Source of the DNA: Verrucomicrobiota bacterium
Lineage (GTDB): Bacteria > Verrucomicrobiota > Verrucomicrobiia > Limisphaerales > JACRJZ01
DNA: 64,000 nucleotides
Assembly: GCA_016219875.1 (NCBI GenBank)
Contig: JACRJZ010000140.1
Location: forward strand, 1 to 64,000
Direction: 5' to 3'
Position numbers and translations under genes: made by a program. Of the stretch, positions 24,497 to 32,596 are shown piece after piece. The notes beneath the pieces are model-generated. The model made no database searches. It had not been told where the DNA came from and saw nothing but the letters and a program-made list of their open reading frames with translations. Position 1 is the first letter of the stretch, and the number at the start of each line of letters is the position of its first letter.

Positions 24497-26287
24497 TCAC
24501 TTCCGTCTTGCTGGCAGCGGGGCCAGCCATTTCCCCGTGTTGGCGTCGAAGATTCTTTCGCCCGCGCCGGCAGTACGCACGGTGACACCGAAGACTTGCA
24601 CGCCCAAAGTGCGCGGGTCTCTCGAGCCAGGGATGACTTGCCGCGGCACCCATTCGGCGCAGCGGAGTTCGAGACGCACGCGGTCTTCGTTCGCGGCAGG
24701 CAGCGTTGCTTTCAAGGTGTTGCCTTCAACAAACGCTGCAAGGCGCTGGCCTTCCAGGTAAAGCCCAGCTTCCGCAGAACGCGCGTGTGGCGGCACGTTG
24801 AGTTCGAACGACAGCTCGGTTGGCTTGCCGGAGACGACTGGCAGCACTAGGCGCGCGCTTCCGATGGACCATCGGAACGGACGGTCGCTGCGTTCCATAC
24901 CGTGGAAGCCTTGCACGTAACGGCCGTCGCCGCTCGCGCCCACGGTCAATCGGTAATGCGCCCGCGCTTCCGGCGTCCACTGGATGGGATCGGGTTCGTT
25001 GAGGGCGATTTGCGCTCGTTCGCCCGCGCGGTTCTCCACGCGGAAACCGCCCACAGCTTGGTTCGCCGTCAGGATGGCGGAAGTGACCTCCGGTGCCACC
25101 GAAACCGCCAGCCCGTCTTGCGCGAACGTGCAGCCTTGCACGATGGCGCGGCCCGCGTCCAACTGGATGCAGGGCGAGCCGGAGCCGCGATTGTCCCAGT
25201 GAACAAAGTTGCAGGCGCTCGCCGTGAATTGCCCGACGGCGCTGCGCATCCAGACACAACGGTCAATCGGCCCCCAGAAGGAACAGTTCACGAGGCTCAC
25301 CTTGCCTTCCGCCGCGGGAGCGATTTCGAGGCAGACCGCGTTGGTGCTGCCCCAGCGGCCGACGAACTCGCCGTTGCTGATCAGCAGGCCGGGCGGCTGC
25401 GCTTGCTCGACGACCACCGCGCGCTCGCAGGAATCGGCGCCAAGCCCGAGGAAGTTCCCATTGGCGCTGCCGTGGGCGGATGCCGATAACTTGTAGCCAA
25501 CGCCGTAGCCAAAGCAGAACGTGTTCGCCACGTAATGCCAGTCCGTGCGCGCAAACTCGAACGCGACGCCGTGCAAGTTGACCCATTGGCAGAACGGATC
25601 GTTCTGGTTGTAGGCCACGCCGAAGGGCCAGAAGTGGATGTTCTCGATGCGTCCGATGTCGTAGCACTCGTCCACGTAAAGGCCGCGCCAGATCGGATAG
25701 CCGGTGACGTTGCGGACCAGATGCCGGGCGGCACGCACCAGCCGGATGGCTTCGTACGGATTCAGGAAGCAGCAATCCTGGATGGCGACATTCTCCGTGT
25801 CGCGCGACGCGACGCAGGGCGGATACGGAACCGGCGGCACAGTCGTCTGCTTCCATTCCGGGTAATCCACGATGAGGCCGGCCACGCCCGCGTTATTGCC
25901 GGCGAGCCGGATGAAGGCCGGACCATTGGTCGAGCCACATCCTTCGTAGGCCAGCAAGACCGTGCCGGTAAGATTGGTGATGCCGGAGCGGCTGGGATTG
26001 GGCGCCGAGCGGAAGACGCCCTGGAGGGTCACGTGCGCCGGGACGACGAGATGCCCGTCAATCCGGTAGCGGCCCGCGGGCACTTCGACGATGCCGCCGC
26101 CGGCTTTGCCCGCCGCGTCGAGTGCGAGTTGGAAGGCTTTCGTGCAATCCGTCTTGCCGTCGGCGCTCACGCCGGGGCCAAAGACGGTCCAACGCATCGG
26201 TTGCGCCGAAGCGTCGATGAGCGAGGTGAAGAAAAAAGCCGCGGCCAGCGCGCCCGCGGTTGGCAAAGACGAAGCGAGGAGTTTCAT
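24497..26287 (-). CDS. Secreted beta-helix protein, pectate-lyase-superfamily type
   Basis: The 596-residue protein starts at ATG 26287 with a signal peptide (MKLLASSLPTAGALAAAFFF, then SLIDASAQ). GVSADGKTDCTKAFQLALDAA and GGGIVEVPAGRYRIDGHL are the standard first turns of the Pectate_lyase_3 family. Repeated strand-turn units follow to about residue 420, rich in Asn and Cys. The last 170 residues look like a separate beta domain. No lyase catalytic residues can be assigned with certainty. It is presumably exported and acts on or binds polysaccharide. An upstream ATG at 26347 is possible but places the hydrophobic core too deep. Confidence 0.83.
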   Translation of the reverse strand: MKLLASSLPTAGALAAAFFFTSLIDASAQPMRWTVFGPGVSADGKTDCTKAFQLALDAAGKAGGGIVEVPAGRYRIDGHLVVPAHVTLQGVFRSAPNPSRSGITNLTGTVLLAYEGCGSTNGPAFIRLAGNNAGVAGLIVDYPEWKQTTVPPVPYPPCVASRDTENVAIQDCCFLNPYEAIRLVRAARHLVRNVTGYPIWRGLYVDECYDIGRIENIHFWPFGVAYNQNDPFCQWVNLHGVAFEFARTDWHYVANTFCFGYGVGYKLSASAHGSANGNFLGLGADSCERAVVVEQAQPPGLLISNGEFVGRWGSTNAVCLEIAPAAEGKVSLVNCSFWGPIDRCVWMRSAVGQFTASACNFVHWDNRGSGSPCIQLDAGRAIVQGCTFAQDGLAVSVAPEVTSAILTANQAVGGFRVENRAGERAQIALNEPDPIQWTPEARAHYRLTVGASGDGRYVQGFHGMERSDRPFRWSIGSARLVLPVVSGKPTELSFELNVPPHARSAEAGLYLEGQRLAAFVEGNTLKATLPAANEDRVRLELRCAEWVPRQVIPGSRDPRTLGVQVFGVTVRTAGAGERIFDANTGKWLAPLPARRK

Positions 26288-26409
26288 GGCAAATGGAGAT
26301 GGCAGTTTGGTTTTGGCAATAAATGACGCTGAGAGCGCGGAGGTCATTCAGGGTCAGCCACGGCGGACAACGCACGAATCCGTGCTCGCCTGAAAGAGCC
26401 GGATCGGGC

Positions 26410-26748
26410 ATGCTCACCGCCATGCTGGACGACGCTGACACCATTTCCGCCGGCCCGCAGGTCATGTCGCGGGTGGAAGTTCGGGGGACGGACTATTCCC
26501 TCGTGCATCCGCGCGGCGCGGCCACGTTGCGCGAAGGCCGTGTGCTCGTGCGCGTCAAGACGCACCGCGACCGCCTGTTCGTCGTCAAACGGGGCGAAAT
26601 GCCGTGGCCCGAAGCAGACGCTTGGTGCCAGGAACTCCACCGCGACTTCGATCGTGCCTTCGCCGAAACCAAACTGCCCGAACGCCCTGACTACGAAGCG
26701 GCGAACTGCTTTCTCTTCGAGGCGCGGAGAAAGACGGTTCCCAAATGA
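26410..26748 (+). CDS. Small protein of unknown function, first gene of the NAD/ADP-ribose-type cluster
   Basis: The 112-residue protein has charged alpha/beta character: SRVEVRGTDYSLVHPRGAAT, then VLVRVKTHRDRLFVVKRGE and a C-terminal AANCFLFEARRK. There is no signal peptide, membrane segment or recognised family. Its stop overlaps the start of the ADP-ribosylglycohydrolase gene by 4 bp (ATGA), so the two are translationally coupled and probably functionally linked. ATG 26410 was taken as the start because upstream codons read through spacer sequence; ATG 26422 or 26464 are alternatives. Confidence 0.65.
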   Translation: MLTAMLDDADTISAGPQVMSRVEVRGTDYSLVHPRGAATLREGRVLVRVKTHRDRLFVVKRGEMPWPEADAWCQELHRDFDRAFAETKLPERPDYEAANCFLFEARRKTVPK

Positions 26749-27806
26749 GCGAAGCTTTAGACCAACGAGATCGCCTTGTCGGTCTTCTGTTGGGCACGGC
26801 TGTCGGCGATGCTTTGGGCCTGCCAGCGGAGGGGCTTTCGCCGGTGCGGATTCGGCGTCGCTGGAACGGTGCGTGGCATATGCGTCTGGTCTTCGGTCGG
26901 GGCATGGTCAGTGACGATACGGAGCACGCGTTCTTCGTTGCTCAGTCGTTGCTGGTCTCACCCAAGGACGCAACGGCGTTCAGGAAGAGTCTTGCGGCCC
27001 GTTTGCGCTGGTGGTTTCTCGCTCTGCCTGCGGGTGTGGGTTTGGCCACCGCCCGCGCGTGCTTGAGGCTCTGGCTTGGAATCTCACCAGAGCGAAGTGG
27101 AGTCAACTCGGCAGGCAACGGCCCGGCCATGCGGAGCGCGGTCCTCGGGGCATTTTTCAGCGACGACGAGCGGCGGCGGCGAGAGTTCGTCGCGGCCTCG
27201 ACGCGACTGACCCACACCGATCCGAGGGCCGAGATTGCCGCGCTGGCCGTCGCGGAAGCAGTCGCTTGGGCCGCCAATGCCCCAACAGACTCGAGTGCGT
27301 TCCTAAAGCGGTTGCCGGCTTGTGGGACTGATGGCGAATGGCTGCGGATTTGCCACCGGCTCGGGGAAGGGCTGGCGGCCCACGAAACGGTGAAGGAGTT
27401 CGCGTGTTCCCTCGGTCTGGGTAACGGCGTTTCAGGTTACGCCTTCCATACCGTGCCGGTGGCCATCTACGCGTGGCTTCGGCATCCGGGAGATTTCCGC
27501 CAAGCGCTGACCAGTGCGTTGGACTGCGGTGGTGACACCGACACCGTGGGGGCGATCGTGGGAGCATTGACTGGCGGCGACGTTGGCGAAGCCAACATTC
27601 CCAAAGAATGGATTGAGGCCCTTTGGGAATGGCCTCGGACAGCCAATACACTGCGAAAGCTCGCCAATCGATTGGCCCAGCAACAGGACCAGCCAGAGCC
27701 GCTTCAGCCGGTCAGGTATTTCTGGCTTGGCGTGCTCCCGCGTAATGTGGTTTTCTTGCTCGTGGTCTTGATTCACGGTTTGAGACGACTTTTTCCGCCC
27801 TATTGA
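26745..27806 (+). CDS. ADP-ribosylglycohydrolase (DraG family) with C-terminal hydrophobic helix
   Basis: The 353-residue enzyme is predicted to remove ADP-ribose from a protein, nucleic acid or small molecule using two Mg ions. Family signatures are complete: GTAVGDALGLPAEG (17-30), SDDTEHAF (56-63) and GGDTDTVGAIVGAL (263-276), which supply the metal-binding Asp and Thr residues. The last 30 residues are unusual: FWLGVLPRNVVFLLVVLIHG is a likely membrane helix followed by RRLFPPY. The enzyme may therefore be anchored at the membrane, where the SPFH protein encoded 28 bp downstream could also assemble. It is coupled to the small gene upstream. The target is unknown. Confidence 0.92.
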   Translation: MSEALDQRDRLVGLLLGTAVGDALGLPAEGLSPVRIRRRWNGAWHMRLVFGRGMVSDDTEHAFFVAQSLLVSPKDATAFRKSLAARLRWWFLALPAGVGLATARACLRLWLGISPERSGVNSAGNGPAMRSAVLGAFFSDDERRRREFVAASTRLTHTDPRAEIAALAVAEAVAWAANAPTDSSAFLKRLPACGTDGEWLRICHRLGEGLAAHETVKEFACSLGLGNGVSGYAFHTVPVAIYAWLRHPGDFRQALTSALDCGGDTDTVGAIVGALTGGDVGEANIPKEWIEALWEWPRTANTLRKLANRLAQQQDQPEPLQPVRYFWLGVLPRNVVFLLVVLIHGLRRLFPPY

Positions 27807-27833
27807 CGAACAACATCAACCCAAAGGATTCAC

Positions 27834-28850
27834 ATGTTTGGCATCCGCTTCATAAAGGTCCAGCCGACCACCTACCTGATCCAGTATCGCAACGGACGTG
27901 CCGTGCGCGAGGGCGCAGGACTGGCGTTCTTCTGCTACGCGCCCACGGCCTCGCTGGTGGCTGTGCCGATAGCCAGCACGGATGCCCCGTTCATCTTTGA
28001 AGAGGTGACGGCGGACTTTCAGACCGTCACGATTCAAGGTCAGGTCACCTACCGGGTCGCGGACGCAAAGAAGCTGGCCGCCCTGATGAATTTCACCCTC
28101 GACGCGCGCGGTCAGAATTACGCGTCCGATGAACCCCAAAAACTCCCGCAGCGGGTCATCAACACGGTGAACGTGCTCGCCCGAGGCGAACTGCAGAGGC
28201 TGCCGCTCCGCGAAGCCATTCGCGCTTCGGACGCTTTAGTACAGGCTGTTCGCAAAGGTTTGGTGGAGTCGCCGGACGTCGCGCAATTGGGTCTGGAGAT
28301 CCTTGGCTTGAGCATTCTGGCCATCAAGCCGACCCCGGAGACCGCCCGCGCTTTGGAAGCGGAAACGCGCGAACAATTGCTGAAGGAGGCGGACGAAGCG
28401 ATCTGCGCCCGTCGCAACTCTGCCGTGGAGCAGGAACGGGCCATCAAGGAAAACGAGTTGAACACCGAAATCGCCGTCGAGCAAAAGAAGCGGCAGATTC
28501 GCGAGGCGCAGATGGATGCCGAGCGCGCCGTACAAGAGAAGCGCCACCAGCTTGAGGAATCAGACATGACCGCCAAGGTCGGCCTCGAAGATCAGCGCAA
28601 ACAACTGGTCGCTTTGTCGGCGCAAAACGCGAAAGCCGAGGCCGACGCCCGCGCTTACGGCATTTCGACCACCATGCAGGCGCTCAGCGCCGTGGACGCG
28701 CGGGTGGTCCAGGCTCTGGCCAGCGTGGGCATGAAGCCGGAGCAGTTGATCGCGGTAGCCTTCCAGGAACTGGCCGGCAAGGCTGAGAAGATCGGCCAGC
28801 TTAACATCTCGCCCGACCTGCTGCGGGAACTGCTGCAGAACCGCAAGTGA
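27834..28850 (+). CDS. SPFH/Band-7 domain protein
   Basis: The protein has 338 residues. Residues about 1-185 are an SPFH (stomatin/prohibitin/flotillin) domain: TYLIQYRNGRAVREG, FQTVTIQGQVTYRVADAKK, then ALVQAVRKGLVESPDVAQLG and ILGLSILAIKPTPE. Residues about 190-290 are a long Glu/Lys/Gln-rich coiled coil, then a short helical end. Unlike most SPFH proteins it has no obvious N-terminal membrane anchor. It probably builds a ring or sheet scaffold with partner enzymes. AAAGGATTC just before the ATG provides a ribosome-binding site. It sits 28 bp after the ADP-ribosylglycohydrolase gene and 33 bp before the NAD-kinase-like gene, consistent with one operon. Confidence 0.9.
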   Translation: MFGIRFIKVQPTTYLIQYRNGRAVREGAGLAFFCYAPTASLVAVPIASTDAPFIFEEVTADFQTVTIQGQVTYRVADAKKLAALMNFTLDARGQNYASDEPQKLPQRVINTVNVLARGELQRLPLREAIRASDALVQAVRKGLVESPDVAQLGLEILGLSILAIKPTPETARALEAETREQLLKEADEAICARRNSAVEQERAIKENELNTEIAVEQKKRQIREAQMDAERAVQEKRHQLEESDMTAKVGLEDQRKQLVALSAQNAKAEADARAYGISTTMQALSAVDARVVQALASVGMKPEQLIAVAFQELAGKAEKIGQLNISPDLLRELLQNRK

Positions 28851-28883
28851 AGTAGAGCGGGCAACACGCTCCGTTGCGAAGTC

Positions 28884-29888
28884 ATGCACCGGCTGACTGA
28901 CAACAAGATCATCCTCGTCACGCGCCCCACGCGCGTGGCGGAGTTGAAGCGCCGGTTCAGCACGCGGACGCAAGCGAAGTTTTACGTCAGTCACTTGGGC
29001 CAGGATTTCTCAGACTACGAACGCGAGGACGAACTCTACGCTCATGCGGTGCGGGAGGCGCAGCAGACGCTTGACAGCCTGGGCCGCGTCCAAGTGATCG
29101 ACCGTTCTTTTCTTCCGAACTTCGTTTTTGGCCCCCAGGACATCGTGGTCGTAATGGGCCAGGACGGTTTGGTCGCGAACACGGTCAAATATCTCGACGG
29201 TCAGCCGGTCGTGGGAGTCAATCCCGACCCCGCGCGGTGGGACGGACAATTGTTGCCCTTCAAACTGCCCGACCTCGGCAAAGTCATGCCCGAGATCCTC
29301 CAACGTCGCCGCCCCACGAAAGCCGTCACCATGGCGAAAGCCACCTTGAACACGGGCGAAACGATGCATGCCGTGAACGACATCTTCGTCGGCCCGCGCA
29401 CGCACGGCTCGGCGCGCTACACCATCAGCGTTGGCGGACGGACCGAGAACCAATCCTCCAGCGGCGTCATCGTCTCGACTGGTGTCGGCTCGACCGGTTG
29501 GTTCAAGAGCCTTTTGGCCGGCGCGGCAGGAATTGTCCAAAGCGCCGGTTCGCAAACGGCGCGCGAGGCCCAAGAGGATTTGTTCGGCAAGGCGCCGCCT
29601 TTGCCGGGCAAGCAACGCACTCGGACAACATTTTCCGCGCGAAGCGAGTTCCCCTGGGATGCCGACTATCTCTGCTTCACCGTCCGTGAACCGTTTCCAA
29701 CCAGAACGACACAAGCCTCTATCGTCTTTGGCCGGGTCACCGAGAAGCAACCGCTCATCCTGGTTTCCCAAATGCCCGAAAACGGCGTCATCTTCAGCGA
29801 CGGCATTGAACAGGACTTCCTGGAATTTCGATCCGGTGCTCGTGCCACTGTTGGCATCGCCGAGAAGCGTGGTTGTTTGGTGGTCTGA
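28884..29888 (+). CDS. NAD-kinase-like protein (ATP-NAD kinase fold)
   Basis: The protein has 334 residues. The glycine-rich nucleotide motif is present as VVVMGQDGLVANT (88-100; canonical GGDG is GQDG here). PVVGVNPDPARWDG follows, then AVNDIFVG (163-170, matching the conserved Asn-Asp/Glu segment) and SGVIVSTGVGSTGWF (193-207), the substrate-loop pattern of NAD kinases. The N-terminal 80 residues and the insertion near 215-240 are unlike housekeeping NAD kinases, and the GQDG change may alter substrate choice. Phosphorylation of NAD or a related dinucleotide is a family-based inference. It belongs to the cluster with the ADP-ribosylglycohydrolase and SPFH genes. Confidence 0.82.
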   Translation: MHRLTDNKIILVTRPTRVAELKRRFSTRTQAKFYVSHLGQDFSDYEREDELYAHAVREAQQTLDSLGRVQVIDRSFLPNFVFGPQDIVVVMGQDGLVANTVKYLDGQPVVGVNPDPARWDGQLLPFKLPDLGKVMPEILQRRRPTKAVTMAKATLNTGETMHAVNDIFVGPRTHGSARYTISVGGRTENQSSSGVIVSTGVGSTGWFKSLLAGAAGIVQSAGSQTAREAQEDLFGKAPPLPGKQRTRTTFSARSEFPWDADYLCFTVREPFPTRTTQASIVFGRVTEKQPLILVSQMPENGVIFSDGIEQDFLEFRSGARATVGIAEKRGCLVV

Positions 29889-29896
29889 ATACTGTC

Positions 29897-30019
29897 GTGA
29901 CGACGATTGAACCACGCCTGCACTGCATCGTCGCGGCCCAACCCTGTCCGCTGTTGTTCGCCACGATCAGCGGCGCGCACATTCATCGGTTTACGCCTCC
30001 CAAGCCGGCCGTCAAATGA
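29897..30019 (+). pseudogene. N-terminal remnant of a COG3541-like nucleotidyltransferase gene
   Basis: A 41-codon frame from GTG 29897, 8 bp after the NAD-kinase-like gene, reads LHCIVAAQPCPLLFATISGA and then HIHRF. PLLFATISGAH is, from memory, the start of COG3541 (YcgL-type) predicted nucleotidyltransferases, where it normally leads into an LYGF/DSDxDLRG catalytic segment. Here the continuation is divergent (TPPKPAVK) and stops at TGA 30017. The Asp residues are missing, so no activity is possible. It appears to be the decayed last gene of the NAD/ADP-ribose-type operon, cut short just before the sigma-CotH gene. Confidence 0.55.
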
Positions 30020-30043
30020 GTGCCCAAGTCATAACGCGCTGAC

Positions 30044-32311
30044 GTGAACGCCCTCCCCCCCATTATCGCGACGGATCGAGAATGCCTCGAAGCGTGGCGG
30101 CGGCAGCCGGGCGCGGAAAGGTTGCGGCCGTTGGTCGATCGGTACGTAGCGTTCGTCTATGCGTCGGCTTTTCGGCGGACGGGGAGCGCGGAGCACGCGG
30201 CGGAGGTGACGCAGGCGGTGTTCCTGGTGCTGGCCCGGCGCGCACGCAGGCTGCGGAAGAAGACGGTGCTGACGGGTTGGTTGTTTCATGTCACGGCAGT
30301 CGCCTGCCGGAAGCGCGCAGGCCGACCTAAACTCAGAAGTTGGTGGCGTTGGTTTAGGCGAAAGCCAAGCGCAGTGCCGCCAGTCATTGCCTTGTGGCCC
30401 CGGGTGGCGCCTGAGTTGGAGGCAGCCATCGACCGTTTGTCACCGGCCCAACGGGACGCGGTGTTGTTGCGCACGTTGCTGCATCAAGATCTGGCTTCCG
30501 TCGCCGGGATTCTCCGCACGAGCGAGCGGCGGGCCGACAAACGTGTCGCGCGTGGGGTGAAGAAACTCACGCGTCGGCTTCGCCGGCGGGGCGTGGTGAC
30601 GGACGCGGAAACGCTGGCGCAGGTCTGCGCCGCCGAAGGCTGCGCGGTACCTGTGCCGGAGGGACTGACGGATGGAATTCTGGCCTCAATTGACGAGCGC
30701 CTGGGCAGGAAACCGTCCTTCAAGCTGGCGCGCCGCACCTTGAACACGCTGGCCTGGGCGCGCTGGCGGCGCCGCTTCGCGATTGGCGTCCCGACCTTCA
30801 GCGTCTTGCTCGCCATCCTTGGGGCAGTCGCTTGGCGCATTGATGCGCGCACCGGTCACAGCCGGCTGATCTCGGCGTTCATTGTCTGGAAGACACGCTT
30901 TGACGTGTGGAGAGTGACGGAGCCGGTCCGGCCCTGGCCGACCAACGCCGCCACGCCACGGCTCGATGCCGGCATCGTCCGCAACGCGCGCGATCTCTAC
31001 CAGACGACCAACATCTGGCTCGCTCACCTGAACTTCACGCGCGAGCAATGGCTGGCGCTCGAACCGAAGCACATTGACCCGTTGCCGAATTTTCTTCTGC
31101 CCGACGGCATGATTCTCCTGCGCAATCCCCAGGCCCGGCGCAGCGGCCTCGCGGGTGTGCTCGGCTACGAATTCGACTGGACTCGCGCGGGGTTCGAGTT
31201 CGGCAGCGTCGCCTTCACCAACGTCGCCGTGCGCGTCAAAGGCAACCTGACTTCGCTGTGCTGGCCGAAGCGTGCCTTCAAGGTGGACCTCAACCGGTTC
31301 GCCAAAGGCCAGAAGCTCGGCGGCCTCGATGAACTGACGTTCAACAGTCTGGCGTGGGATTATTCCTGCCTCATGGACGCGCTGGGCCATGAGTTCTTCC
31401 GCGACGCCGGCGTGCCCGCGCCCCGCACCGCCTACGCGTGGCTCTCCGCCAGCGTGGCCGGGCGATGGGACCGAAAGCCGCTGGGGCTTTACCTCATGGT
31501 TGAACCGGTGGACAAGGCCTTCGTGGCCGAGCGGTTTGGATCCAAAGGGACGCCGGTGTTCAAGCCGGTGACATACGAACTCTTCAAACACTTGGGCGAC
31601 GACTGGTCGGTTTACGCGGGAATTTACGACCTGAAAACGGAGGCGACGCCGGAACAACAACGGCGCGTGATCGAGCTGGCCCGGCTGGTCACGTCCGCTA
31701 CCGATGCCGCCTTCGCCGCGCAGATCGGAAACTTGCTGGACTTGGACGAGTTCGCGCGCTTCCTGGCCGGCGAAGTGTTGCTCTCGAACTATGACAGCAT
31801 CCTGGCAGACGGGCAGAACTTCTACATGGTTCTCGATCCTCGCTCGAACAAGTTTGGTTTCGTCCCGTGGGATCTGGACGCGGCGTGGGGCGATTTCTGG
31901 CTCGCGACGAAGCCGGAATTCGAACGTGCAAGCATCTGGCATCCGTGGGTCGGGGAGAACCGATTCGTGGAACGGGTCATGGCCGTGGAGGAGTTCCGGC
32001 GCCTCTATCGCCTGCACCTCGAGGATTTTCTCACGCGCCTCTTCGTGCCGCACCGACTGCACCGGCGCATCGATGAAATGGCGGCCGTCATTCACGATCC
32101 TCTCGCGGCTGAATCCGCCTTTCGCCTGAACAAGTTTGAACAGGCGGTGGGCCTGAAGCCGCTGAAGCCCTCGCCTGGAGAAACCCCGCAAGGCGTCAAT
32201 CATCCGGCGCACGAACTCAAACGCTTCATCGAGGCTCGCGCCAAGTCGGTGCGCCAGCAGCTCGACGGGAAATCGAAAGGGATGATTTTGAAGTACCCCG
32301 GAGGATGGTGA
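30044..32311 (+). CDS. Fusion of ECF-type sigma factor, membrane helix and CotH kinase-like domain
   Basis: The start is GTG and the product is 755 residues. Residues about 20-95 match sigma-70 region 2 (LVDRYVAFVYASAFRRTGSA, then TQAVFLVLARRA and LTGWLFHVTAVACRK). Residues about 125-180 match region 4 (AIDRLSPAQRDAVLLRTLLH, then LASVAGILRTSERRADKRV). A hydrophobic helix follows near 245-264 (FAIGVPTFSVLLAILGAVAW), and residues about 300-750 form a CotH-type domain: VAVRVKGNLTSLCWPKRAFK, LYLMVEPVDKAFVAERFG, FVPWDLDAAWGDFW. The last is the Asp-rich metal-binding segment. The gene reads through without a break, so a membrane-tethered sigma factor with an outside kinase-like domain is inferred. 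Some ECF factors carry C-terminal extensions; this pairing is unusual. Confidence 0.85.
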   Translation: MNALPPIIATDRECLEAWRRQPGAERLRPLVDRYVAFVYASAFRRTGSAEHAAEVTQAVFLVLARRARRLRKKTVLTGWLFHVTAVACRKRAGRPKLRSWWRWFRRKPSAVPPVIALWPRVAPELEAAIDRLSPAQRDAVLLRTLLHQDLASVAGILRTSERRADKRVARGVKKLTRRLRRRGVVTDAETLAQVCAAEGCAVPVPEGLTDGILASIDERLGRKPSFKLARRTLNTLAWARWRRRFAIGVPTFSVLLAILGAVAWRIDARTGHSRLISAFIVWKTRFDVWRVTEPVRPWPTNAATPRLDAGIVRNARDLYQTTNIWLAHLNFTREQWLALEPKHIDPLPNFLLPDGMILLRNPQARRSGLAGVLGYEFDWTRAGFEFGSVAFTNVAVRVKGNLTSLCWPKRAFKVDLNRFAKGQKLGGLDELTFNSLAWDYSCLMDALGHEFFRDAGVPAPRTAYAWLSASVAGRWDRKPLGLYLMVEPVDKAFVAERFGSKGTPVFKPVTYELFKHLGDDWSVYAGIYDLKTEATPEQQRRVIELARLVTSATDAAFAAQIGNLLDLDEFARFLAGEVLLSNYDSILADGQNFYMVLDPRSNKFGFVPWDLDAAWGDFWLATKPEFERASIWHPWVGENRFVERVMAVEEFRRLYRLHLEDFLTRLFVPHRLHRRIDEMAAVIHDPLAAESAFRLNKFEQAVGLKPLKPSPGETPQGVNHPAHELKRFIEARAKSVRQQLDGKSKGMILKYPGGW

Positions 32312-32596
32312 TTTCCGGAAGGCTGACGATCGAAGCCACGACATGAACAAGTTCTTCGAACTTTTGTTCAAGAACGACGGCGGCTTGCTAGAACAGCTTT
32401 TGTCGCCGCTCGTCGTCCACACCGCGCCGGAGCATGCGGAGTCGAAGGCGATTTGCAGCCCTCACTCGCCCTTTGGGGCCACCCTCCCCCAGCCGATGGG
32501 CGAGGGGAACGCTCCGCGCCCGCAGGCGAAGGCTCCTGCGGCGAGGGAGGTGCGTTGGGAATGGACATCGTGAGCCGCAGTTGTAAGCATCCACCT
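32312..32596 (+). other. Spacer with a doubtful small reading frame and a GC-rich palindrome
   Basis: A 76-codon frame from 32343 begins plausibly (MNKFFELLFKNDGGLLEQLL). Its second half is encoded by an imperfect palindrome (around CCGATGGGCGAGGGG) that also reads GCGGCGAGGG, so it is more likely a repeat-truncated remnant than a gene. The first 20 codons might be what remains of a lost gene. Nothing else was seen. Confidence 0.35.
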
